Assembly (NCBI GenBank): GCA_947568835.1
Contig: OX387603.1
Coordinates: forward strand, 2,891,701-2,955,700
Direction of reading: 5' to 3'
Length of the DNA stretch: 64,000 bases
From: Protonemura montana
Taxonomy: Eukaryota > Arthropoda > Insecta > Plecoptera > Nemouridae
In this document: in pieces, positions 31,373-41,788 of the stretch
Layout: each line of letters starts with the position of its first letter
Position numbering within the stretch: position 1 is the stretch's first letter
Translations under genes and position numbers: made by a program
The notes under the pieces: model-generated
What the model was told of the DNA's origin: nothing
Databases searched by the model: none
Seen by the model: only the letters and a program-made list of their open reading frames with translations

Positions 31373-31844
31373 AATTTGTTTTTGTTATATTTGTTTATTG
31401 CCATTATTATAACCGGTAAGGATTTTTTAAATTTTATGCATGGTCAGCCATATAAATTTAATTTTTACATTTTCATGCATTTTTGCCAACTGTTATTTAT
31501 TCAAGATCCCCCAACTTTTGGTATTTTTTTTGTGTTTTTTTTTGTGTTTTTTATTCCATCTATAGCAGGACGTTAGCTATAAGTTCAAACGTTTTGGGTT
31601 TAACAATTTATTTAATTTTAATTTTTAATTTTTATTGCCAGATTAATCAGCATAGAAAGTGATGTTGGTAAGTCAGGTATTTTAAATGTATACAATATTT
31701 GACAATGTCGTTAAATTTATATGAAAACACTGATTAATCGATTTCAAGTTTGGACAGTAATAGTGTATCTTGTAGTAGCATTTGTCCACAGGGAGGCTTT
31801 CAATTTTATTTTAAATTCATAGTGATGAAAAATAGTACGGAAAC
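31373..31844. other. Intergenic, T-rich
   Basis: Poly-T and TTTTTGTG tracts, no gene recognised. Part matches inverted sequence at about 58490-58860 next to the SP-F/SP-D spacer. Confidence 0.5.
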
Positions 31845-32125
31845 TTGGCCTGGCTTACCAACCTCACGACAGCAAGGATTTGTGGAAGAATCCTGCTGTT
31901 CGAGTTGTACCGTCATTTGGAAGGGACAACAAGTCAGTGGTCCCCTTAGTGCTCTGTGACAGGAGTAATTTAAGTGCCAGCATCAAGCGTCTCCTTCTCC
32001 CTTCAGATTAGGTTAGGTGATCATCATCCTCATCATCAACCTCTCATTCACCAACGCCATAAATCTAGTGCCACAGGACCAGTTGTCACAGCACGTCGAT
32101 AAACACCACAAATCTAGACTAAAGC
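31845..32125 (+). mobile_element. SINE copy lacking the 5S-like head
   Basis: Matches the body of the family from CAACCTCACGACAGCAAGGA through a GGAAGGGAC block to AAACACCACAAATC. Lies in the 3' flank of SP-A, at the position equivalent to SINE copies behind SP-B and SP-C. Confidence 0.75.
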
Positions 32126-32433
32126 GATCGGCTGCACTATGCACTGGTATATTTAAAACCTCCTTTGAAAACCGTATACATGAAGGTTGGGGAAGGATCT
32201 CGGTATTTTAATTATTCTGAAATGCATTAAAGTTCATTATTGCAGGTAAATTCAATTACAATTCGTGCAAGTTACCGTTACATTGAAATACAGTTAAAAT
32301 CATAGCTGAGGTGTAGATGTGCATTTTTTGACCACATAGTCTCCCAAGGCGAACTGAACTTGGTGAATAAAGCTCAAAGATTTGTGCAATTTTGCCCTCT
32401 CCTTTGTGTTATACGAGCTCTCCATGAAGACAT

Positions 32434-35231
32434 CTAGTCCAAGATAGGGATTAGAGTTTTTTCGTGGATCCAGTCAAGGTAATGTGTGACCCTAGCATAT
32501 CCGCAAGGATATTCGACGGAATCAATAATTGCGCCTATGTACGAGTTGATGCCGATCTGGTAGTTGATATTATCAGTGTTGTCTTTCCACACCAACGGTC
32601 CTCCAGAGTCGCCCTGCGGAAATAAAGACGAAATTTAGCATCGTTCGCTATTAGACATCGCTAAAAATCTGTTGCTTTACAGCCATATAATTAATGTATT
32701 ATTAATAAGACCTGAAACTTACTTTGTGAATTGACCGAGCATGATTTACTCCCGTGCAAATGACGCCTGTTTGGTCGTTGCGACACTCCGTGTTCGTGAT
32801 CACGGTCAGGTTCGCATACATCAAGATCTCGGATACTTGCTCGGAAAAGTCTACAGGGAACAAAGAATGTCACCTTTTACTCTCATCCTGTTTTATATCC
32901 TGATCTTGTACGAGCCTACGTGGTTTGGCGTGTTGTTAAAACCGGTAATCGTGACACCGAAGTAAAGCAACACTGCACTGAGTCAGTTATTGGATGGGTG
33001 ACCTTATTACTAACGACTAGTTTCGTTTGCGAAAGAGGTTGAAGAGTCTTAAGTTAGTTCAAAAACTTCACTCGTCTTGCTTTGCAATCCCACAACAACA
33101 TATATTTGTAGAAAAATCCCCTTTTTGGAGAATTACTGTCCTTCGGAAGGGACTTTAAGCCGGCTTTCCCCTTGATACTTTTTGACAGTATGAGGCTACT
33201 AGCCAGCGTCGGATTTCTCCTCCTCCCTACTGTCCATAAGAGGATCTTCATCATCCTCATAATAACCAGGTGCATCCCATTGTCAAAACAGTGCGTCGTT
33301 AAACACAACAAATTAACTGTAAATTATTCAACCACCAGATCGGACAAAAAAAAAAGATTCTTAATACGCAAAGTAATAGAACCGTTCATGGAACCGGGGA
33401 TGAAGAACTTAGGGGCATTGAGTTACATCCCTTCAGTTGTAACTCACACGTGGTGTAGCCCCACCCTGAAGTCGTGGCTTGCTCCCCGACGAACAGCATA
33501 GACTGGTGCCTACGTGTCGGAAGCTTCACCGGAGAGATGGTGCCTGCAAAAACGTGGAATCAACAATCAGAAAGTCGTCAAATATCTTTGTAAAATTAAG
33601 CGTCAAACAAGGTCAAGATCAACTATGATATCATTTACTACCGGAAATTGATACAATTTTACCGACGAGGAATAGCAAAAAGAATACCAACTCACTAGTC
33701 CAAGTAGTGAGACGCGTCGTCAATTCGACAAGTCCGATATCGTTTCCAAGAGCGGCGGCAACGTATAGGGGGTGCAGGGAAAACGAGCTGGTTTTCTGCA
33801 CCATGCATGCCGCAGAATTGCAGTAAGGAATCAACGACCCCAACGTCACCGTGAGCGTCTCCGTCCTGCCACGTGATAAACCTCAAGCTAGATTCGTTCG
33901 TTTGCCTTTCAAAAATATTTTTGTCGTTTTAATAGGGTTGATCCTTGATGGTTATCTAATTTTAAATTCATAAGTAAAGCCAGGATGCAAAGTATGTGCC
34001 TGTTAATACCATGTTAGAACAGAAAGATATATTTCTTTCTCAAAGTACTAAAACTGAAGTGACAAACTTAAGAAAATAAACTTCAAGCAAAGAAACTTTA
34101 AACTTCAAGCAAACGAATCCAAAGCTCTCTTAAAATAATTTTATCCAAAAAAACAAACAATAAACTTACTTCTTAGTTGCAACTACCACTCCCGAGGCAT
34201 CAAGGACTTTAGAAAAAAAGCAGTGTGCCGCGGTGAGCACCCATTGGCTACTGATAATGGAACCTCCGCAGAACCCATACCCGTCGTTTAACAGGGAAAC
34301 CTGATACGGGAACTATCCGGAAATTGCTGGGGTACCACCAATGATCCGGGTCTCGCCATCGCCTGCAATTAAAAAAAAAAAAAAAAATCGCATAGGCAAG
34401 CCTCTTTCGCCTCGCACCGTTGAAGTAAGGATGGAAATGATTACTCATTTCATTACCCTGAAATTCGCCACACAAATTTACCTTAACTTACTGGGAGTTA
34501 AAAGCTTTGTAATTCTTAATTTGACTAGTGTCTCATTAGAATTACTTCAAAGAGTATGATTACAAGTTATCACAATTATTTTATCGATCGGTCTTACCGA
34601 TCTGTTGTTCAGAATCGCCAGTTGATTGCAAATCATGCCACAACGCCCCGCCGACATCTCCAGATGTGTTGTTCTCGATCCCCTGCACAGATGAAAGTTT
34701 GAGAGTAAAAAGTCTGTCGTCTCATCACAAAGATGCCGGGTGAACTCAGGGGAAAGATTCAAAAGTCAAAAGGGTGCAGATGATGAAATGATCCCGGGTC
34801 GCAGTTCTGATGCAATGTGCAGCATCACAGGGGATTCACATCGGTCAGCGTGAAAGTGAGTGTTTTCAAACAATTTTCATTTGTTTGTGGGTGTGATCGT
34901 GCAGGTGATTGACTCACGTGATAATCGTGACACGTGAATCCGTTTTCTTGCCTTGTTATTACGGATATATTTTTGGTTCAAATTTTTTTTTTATATTCAA
35001 TCTTTAGAAATATTAATCTACCTCTTTCACGTCTCACTGGAAGTGCGCGAGCGTGATACTGAGAAAGAGTCGTGATTGTGCGTGAGTGGTAATATTGCTG
35101 TGCACTAGAACTTCTTCAGATTTGATCCCCCATTTCTGTTGGTTGAAGGGGGCTGTGAGACAGAAAGCTTTAGTAATTACCAGAGTTGCGACGGCACAAA
35201 GAGCCAACAAGACGATCGACACCTTCTTCAT
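32434..35231 (-). pseudogene. Serine protease SP-A (S1A), two lesions
   Basis: Seven exons: 35231-35038, 34682-34598, 34362-34170, 33865-33696, 33543-33448, 32850-32723, 32613-32434. Signal peptide [19 protein letters not shown], then a propeptide of about 70 residues, activation site TRIIGG, His57 in LTAAHC, Asp102 in NDIGLVEL, Ser195 in [11 protein letters not shown], Ser at 189. Exon 1 is 194 nt where SP-C has 195, shifting the frame, and exon 3 has TAG (34313-34315) where SP-B and SP-C have CAG. All acceptor and donor sites remain GT/AG. Exon 3 uses a donor 42 nt further on than in its sisters, because the ancestral one is mutated. Probably a young pseudogene; sequencing error cannot be excluded. 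Confidence 0.8.
32913..33312 (+). mobile_element. 5S-like SINE in SP-A intron 5
   Basis: Head TGGTTTGGCGTGTTG, 5S-like GACACCGAAGTAAAGCAAC and TATTGGATGGGTGACC, tail GTGCGTCGTTAAACACAACA. Present at the same intron position in SP-B and SP-C. Confidence 0.8.
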
Positions 35232-35305
35232 CTTGGTTGACGGCTGTACCAACAATTCGAACTTACTTCCAAGAAAGCTCTGGTGCAGATAGAATGTACC
35301 CACGT

Positions 35306-35314
35306 CTTTATATA
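35306..35314 (-). promoter_or_regulatory. TATA box of SP-A
   Basis: TATATAAAG on the minus strand, about 75 bp before the ATG. Shared with SP-C. Confidence 0.7.
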
Positions 35315-37029
35315 CCCGAACAGACTTGCTTATTATTCTGAAAACTATAGCCGACAGGTAATTTCAACTGACACACTACCGTGAAAAGCGGCCTTGTCAG
35401 TCATCAATAATCTCTTGATAATTTTCTCGTAACTTTACAAATGCTTATCTAAAATAATCCGTAAAAATTATCATTCAAAGTACAAGTGCAAGGAAAAATT
35501 AAACGTAATTTCTTTGCCAGTTTAACAGTACAGCCCGGCAGGAGAAGATTCCAACTCAAGGACTGCCCGTGGCATTGCTTTATGATTGAAATTTAATTGA
35601 TGATTCTAGTGGCAAGATTTCAAAATACTTAATATTTGTGCCAAATAATTCCAAGCTGTGTTTCCGACTGGTCTGCACTTTGGGGGGTTTGGATAGATTG
35701 TGGGGTTCAGCGGCACTTTGGGACACATATTTTTATTATTAACTTTTTATTTAATCGTTCGATTGATCCTTCAAGATATGAACATGTCTAAAACGAAATA
35801 CACTAAAAACAAAACAATGCAGTCAGATACATTTGGTACATTGTTGGTTTGTCAGATGCTAATCCAATGTCTCGCTTACATCTGGTATTGTGCTCGTGGA
35901 CCATATTATTGACTTTCAAACGATAAATGTTCTGAGCTGTCATGATGATAAGAGCCTGTTTTTAGAGACAACTAAAAGACTTATCATAGAAAAACATTTG
36001 AAGAAAGGTCTGCATGAGTCTCTTATGTAAACTGAGGGGCAAGGGTTCATAAAAGTGCACAAAGTTTAAAAAACCATTCTTAAGTAATTTTAAAAGATAA
36101 ATACTATCATAAAAAGCATTGTTTATTAAAAATTGCAGCACTAGATCGACAGAGCAGGCTTTATCACTCAATGACTCTTGCATGCTTTAACGCTTACTTC
36201 CATTCTGTAATAAAATATGGCCTAATTTTTGGGGTTACTTAACTCCTGCCAAAAGAATTTTTTAAATCCAAAAATGATCAATTAGAATTGTAGCCAAAGT
36301 CAAAAAGCGGACCAGTGCAAGAGATTATTTTGTGAAGTAAAAAGTGCTATCCCTGTTCACTCAATATATCTATGACTGTGCAATTTTTGTGTATAAAAAA
36401 AAAGACTGAGTTTATTGTGAATAAGGATGTACATGGTCATGACATCAGACAGACGCTGAACATTTTTGTAAACTAATATAGAACGACCAAGATTGTCAAG
36501 CAGGTATGTGGAGCGTGCCCAACCATTTTCAATAAATAACCAGGCAATATCAAGACAATGAATTCGCTATCTCAGTTTGTTTCTGGCCTGAAATCTTACT
36601 TACAAGAAAAGTGTTATTATAATATTAATGACTACGTTACAACGCTGAGTGAAATCTTTTATTGTTATTTTTATTAGCTATGATTAAAATTTTGTTGCTA
36701 GAGTGTTCAGAATGCATGGGAATGCATGGCATAAAGCTTGAAGAGAGTTTAGAGAATCAGAATATATCAGAAATTGTTCGTGATGAGCATCACAACCATA
36801 CAAGATGTAAATATAATACATTAATTTCACGCACTACATGCGTTTATTTGTATCTATACACATTTTATTTTATTTAGTTTTGTTTTTACTTCTAGACCCG
36901 TGACAATTATTAAAATAAACTACGTTGATCTGCTCAACTTTAAATCAAATCTGGGATTTTGATAGGACACGATTTTTAGGGAAGGGGTTGACACAACATC
37001 CTACTGAATTAGCTTAATTTTACCACTTA
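35315..37029. other. SP-A upstream region
   Basis: 35315-35780 is nearly identical to 50991-51460 upstream of SP-C (only scattered substitutions). At 36700-36800 is a short piece similar to retroelement sequence at 45811-45900. No gene seen. Confidence 0.7.
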
Positions 37030-37330
37030 TCATTGAAATATTGGTAATACGCTGCGATGCACGTGCCGAAACACCTTGGATAAATCATAGCCCTCTAGCT
37101 GTCGTTGATAGTGAGATATCAATTTACATAAACTATGTATAATGCTAGTACTGATAATGATAATGCTAGTACTGACCTTACACCATATTAGTCATCTTGT
37201 TTACTCCAAAAAAAAAATTACTAAGTACGCAGTTAAGTATTTGCATAATATTTGTGGCAACGCTGATAAGAAATATTAGTGAATCAACGTGTATTCAAAT
37301 ACGACAAAGCACTCCGGGTAATCGGTGGCA
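37030..37330. repeat. Segmental repeat upstream of the SP-A unit
   Basis: Begins ATTGGTAATACGCTGCGATG. Homologous blocks lie at 46970-47230 and 52085-52330, each between neighbouring protease units, and mark the repeat period of the triplet. Confidence 0.8.
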
Positions 37331-37369
37331 TCCCCCCCAACCACCCTGAAAATGTTAAGGCACTTTGTG

Positions 37370-37470
37370 ACAGCCTGTAATGATTTGTGTATGTTTTATG
37401 TTATTAAGTTAAAGAAATTAACTGTCATTTATATCATGTAATTTGATCACATTAACAATAAAATAAATTA

Positions 37471-37506
<36 letters not shown>
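37370..37506 (+). mobile_element. Retroelement 3' end with poly-A
   Basis: AATAAAATAAATTAATATT followed by an A run of about 33 (37474-37506). Poly-A after a polyadenylation signal indicates a retrotransposed 3' end. Confidence 0.65.
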
Positions 37507-37508
<2 letters not shown>

Positions 37509-37584
37509 TATGACAGCATGGATTTGTGGAGGCATGTTGTTGTTCAAGCTGTACCGTCTTTCGGAAGGGAGGTTGAGCTCATGG
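37507..37584 (+). mobile_element. SINE 5' fragment, left of the P-type element
   Basis: ACAGCATGGATTTGTGGAGG through TCGGAAGGGAGGTTGAGC matches the SINE body. The family sequence stops at about 37584 and resumes, after a missing middle part, at about 41383. Confidence 0.7.
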
Positions 37585-38002
37585 TATAAGGATAGTTGGC
37601 TTGACAAGGTATGCCAATGCGCATGATTCCCCCTCCACTCAGACTAAGCGTGACGTCAGACGGCTTCCTCTTGCCGAGCGAGGACTGTGCGAATGGGTGG
37701 CTATCGCTCGCTTAAGCTGCTGTTGACTGACCCACGTGCATCTACTTGTCATTATTGTCAAACTCATGATTCAATGATATTGGGGTTTCTTCTCAAACAA
37801 GAAGTTGCTTCATAAAATTTTGTTTGCGTTCCCGGCACAGAGTAGATTATATAATGCTTGATTAGAGTTTAGGAAATAAGATTATATTCAGGGATATTAA
37901 TAAACTCATTGCGCATAGACAATGAGCACTGTTCAAAGAAGTGTAAAACTATATTATAATGGCAGAGCAATACAAACCCGTGAATAGCTGCACTCCAGTT
38001 AT

Positions 38003-40862
38003 ATGGGAACATTTGAAGGAGAATCATGGTTATTTATATGTGCGGTGTTTGGGTGTAAAAACACGGCAAAAAATAAGAGCTCCGGAAATGTATCGTTTTT
38101 CAGATTTCCAATTAAAGAGCCCGACGTGTGTAAGGCGTGGGTGGTATTTTGTGGACGCGACGTCTATATCAATTACAATTTCGCTAGGATAATTACCGAG
38201 CATTTTGATGAGACATGTTTCAAGTGGAATTTGAGACACCAACTTCTTAGTTACTCCCCGAAACATTCGAGGAAAGTGGCTCCAGGCTCAGTTTCAACAT
38301 TAAAAGGCCCAAAAGTCAAAACGAGCAATGTGGACACTGACCGATCTCGATGAGCATGCTTATGAGATGAGAGCATCGTCAGCTACTTTGTAAGTAATTT
38401 TGACGAAAGACAACAATGAGGAAATAACTTTGTTAGTGAAAAACTTATTAGATTGTAAACCTTTACTCAGTAGCTACAAGTTATGTGTAATTGAAATTTC
38501 AGCATGGGTGAATATGTAACAATTGTTGAAAGTAGTAATGACGACAGCAAAACAAATCAGCAGGATAGCGCGGTGCCTGCAGTACCTGACAAATTTCAGG
38601 AGTGAGTACCTATAATATACCTACTTTGATCCAGCAATGTTTAATTTAAGTAGCTAGATACGTGCGCGCTGCTTATAAGGTATATAGTATGAAACTGATT
38701 GAACTGATTATAAATATGCATTTCATTTTCCCCGACAGTTGTAACGAAGATGTATCGGAAATGCGGTCTAAAATTCAGCAACTCGAGAGTGAAAATGCTG
38801 CTCTGAAATCTGAAAATGCATCGCTCTTAGACAGGCTGAAGGGTATTGAAAGAGAAGTCACGAAATTGACTAAACTGAAAATAGTATTTAGTGAGATTTT
38901 CACGGAAGGGCAGATAAAATCATTACTGAGCGGCCGAAAACGAGTTAATTGGACCTCTGACGACATATCGGCGGCTATTTCTCTCCGCACTGTGAGTGCA
39001 TAAGCTTATAGATATTTACGCAATAAGCTTAAATTTCCTTTGCCACCCATGTCTACCCTAAGAAATTGGGCAAAGAAAATAAATTGTGAACGAGACCTTC
39101 TTCATGATGTCTTAAGCCTCATGAGTGCGAAAGCAAAAACAATGAATACATTTCAAAAATTATGCGTTATTTCATATGATGAGATGAAGATCAGCGGCAA
39201 GCTTTGTTACGACAAAGGCAAAGATCAAGTTGTTGGCCCATGCAACTACGCTCAAGTCGTAATCGCCAGGGGTCTCATTGGAAATTGGAAGCAGCCAATA
39301 TTTTACGATTTTGACTGTAAAATTACGCAAGAAATTTTGAAAGACATTATTTGCAGCCTAGGGAAGTCAAGATATACTGTTGTCGCTATGGTAAGTGACA
39401 TGGGTGGGGCGAACCGGGGACTTTGGAAGAAACTAAATATATTTGCAGACAATGTTAGCTTCACCAACCCTTTTGATACAGAACGTCAAGTTTACGTTTA
39501 CGCTGACGTACCACACCTTGTAAAGCTGTCAAGAAATCATTTTCTGGACAGTGGGTTCTTAATTGACAATATTACTGTCAATACCGATCCACTTTTCGAT
39601 CTTTTGGACCACACAAACAAAGCAGAAGTTAAAATTGCGCATAAGCTTACTTTGAACCACCTGACTGTCAAGAAGGCAGGGAGGCAAAAAGTCAAAATCG
39701 CAGCACAACTTTTCTCAAACACAAATGCGAGCGCTCTGAAATGGTGTGGTAAGAAAGACATGATCAAATCAAAAAACTGGCCTCAATGTGCAAAATTGTT
39801 AAAACTCTTCAACGATTGGTTTGATTAATGAACACTCGTCGTCCTGAGCCTGATCGGCGGGAGAGAATGAAGGCATATGGTTTAGCCCTCAACACACAAC
39901 TAGAAATTTTGGACGACATGATCGCTATGATCACAGTCATGCGGGTGCAGGGAAAGAAAGTCTTGGCTCCATTTCAAACTGGAATTCTTATTTCTTCAAA
40001 GTCTGTAAAACTTTTGTTCAACGATTTAGAAAAACGGTATAATATCAAGCACATACTCACTTACAGACTTAATCAAGATGTGGTTGAGAACTTTTTTTCT
40101 GCCATCCGTGCAGCTGGACATTTGCATGACCATCCTCTGCCTACCGAGTTTGCTTGCCGGATGCGCTTGTATATTTTGGGTAGAAACGAAGAGGTGCTTT
40201 CGCACAAAGCGAACACGGAAGAAGACGAGACCTCAAGGCTCAATGATATTTCTGATTTGGCTGGTACGTCTGATCCTGATCCTGATGAGCCAGAAAGCTC
40301 GATCTCATCGGGAATGCTAAGGGAAATATTGACTGAGACATTTCCAAATAGCGAAGATTTTGAAGTCGACGATAAATTTGAGGATTTTCACAGCGTCCCA
40401 ACAGATGTGGAAGCGATCGGTGAGGCTGGGCTTACGTATATTGCAGGCTACGTAGCTTTCAGGATGCGAGGCGACGACAGGACACTCGGGGCACCGACGG
40501 GACATTTTGACTTGAGCAGGGAAGAGGAGCAAATTCCAGCAAGATCGTGGATCAATTCCATTTCAGAAGGAGGCCTCTTGCAGCCCGACCCTGAGTTTTT
40601 GAAAGAAGTGATAGAAATGGAGGCCATTTTTCAAAAATGTAAGGCATCAGACGTCTGCGATGAAATATCAATTAATAAATATCCGGGGTCCGTCGCCAAT
40701 TTGTCTGCTCTGATCGCACCTAATGTAGTTCGGGCCTCAACAAAGGCAATTAACATATTCTCTCGAACACGAATGTTTATTCGTATCAAGGACATAAACG
40801 CTCGCTGCGAAGAGGAAAAGCGGCAAAAATTGGCGAGGAAAATGAAGAAAACTGTGGAGTGA
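38003..40862 (+). pseudogene. P-element transposase (THAP9-like), broken
   Basis: The THAP-like finger (38003-38353) has CAVFGC, the FFRFP box, a conserved W and EHF, but the residue before EHF that should be the third zinc ligand (Cys) is not Cys. Exon 38504-38601 follows. The next exon, from 38739, has a leucine-zipper-like coiled coil (IQQLESENAALKSENASLL). The catalytic region follows: NWAKKINCERDLL, YDEMKISGKLCYD, VSDMGGANRGLWKKL and YADVPHLVKLSRNHF, as in P transposases and THAP9. Two lesions: TAA at 39001-39003 inside conserved sequence, and a one-base frameshift with stop near 39823-39828. The C-terminal frame continues 39828-40862 (NQDVVENFFSAIRA). Dead, but recently so. Confidence 0.85.
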
Positions 40863-41049
40863 ATTATCACTGTTTTTTTTTGTCATATGTAATTGTCTGA
40901 AATTTTTATTTACCTTTTCCATAATTTACTCAAGTGCCTATATTTCTTGCTTATCCTCACATATATTATTCACATATAAAAATACTCTGGCTAAATATCA
41001 CAGTAGCTGCATACGCTGCGGGTGCGTTGACATAAATGTTTTAAATCAT

Positions 41050-41350
41050 ATGACCCTTGAGATTGATCAAAAGACACGACTTACCAGAAACACTACCAAT
41101 TTCAAAACTGAACACAACCGAGGACGAAATGTACGCAAGAGCAAAGCTATGTAATGCACTCCCAAATAATGTGAAGGAAAAAAAAAGGGATCAAGTTCAC
41201 CACACACCTTAAAAAGTACCTAATTAAGATTTTTTTAATTTAGAAAACGAGTTTTGAAAATTGCTCCAGGTATAGTTCTGTGTAAATATTTTTAATGTTT
41301 TTACATTTTTTAAACTTGACAATGTCAATGTCAATATAAATAAATCAAAG
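41050..41350 (+). mobile_element. Non-LTR retrotransposon tail remnant
   Basis: The plus strand reads RAKLCNALPNNVKE then, after a frameshift, a KKYLIKIF word. This is the usual C-terminal wording of non-LTR retroelement ORF2 (N.LP..i...F...L..yL). Too short to classify. Confidence 0.5.
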
Positions 41351-41382
41351 GACAAAAAAAATGAAATTCAAATTCAAATTAG

Positions 41383-41450
41383 ACCAGTGCCGCAGTTCTA
41401 GTTGTCAATACAGTGCGTCGTTAAACAACACAAATCAATCGATCAACAAA
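41383..41450 (+). mobile_element. SINE 3' fragment, right of the P-type element
   Basis: GACCAGTGCCGCAG then AGTGCGTCGTTAAACA and AATCAATCGATCAA, the tail of the family. Completes 37507-37584. Confidence 0.75.
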
Positions 41451-41788
41451 CCAGACTACAGCGATGGGCTGCACTAGCACTGGTTTTTTGAAACCTCATT
41501 TAAAAACCGTATACTTGAAGGTTGGGGAAGAATCTCGGTGCATTGCACTATTTTGATTATTCTGAAGTGTATGATTGTTCATTTGTAACAAGGTCTTGCA
41601 GGAAAATTCAATACCAATTCGTGCAAGTTACCATAACATTTAAATACAGTTAAAATTATGACTGAGGTATAGATGTTTATTTTTTGACCAAATAGTCTCC
41701 CAAGGCGAACTGAACTTGGCATAAAAGCTCATAGATTTGTGCTAATTTTTCCTCTCCTTCGTGTTATCCCAGTCTTCCACGAAGACAT

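Larger units (their letters stand above)
37585..41382 (+). mobile_element. P-type DNA transposon, decayed, ends unresolved
   Basis: Sequence inserted within a SINE and containing a P-element-type transposase. I could not find convincing terminal inverted repeats or an 8-bp target duplication, and its right part (about 41050-41350) looks like a different, non-LTR remnant, so the borders are those of the split SINE. Confidence 0.6.

Noticed and set aside
34547-34762. Conserved 71-codon minus frame repeated at 44279 and 50208
   Set aside because: It is the alternative frame of exon 2 of SP-A, B and C. Only the other frame (GIENNTS...) connects to the protease exons in phase.
38003-40862. Domesticated host THAP gene
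   Set aside because: Two disabling lesions in conserved positions and location inside a split SINE favour a dead transposon copy.
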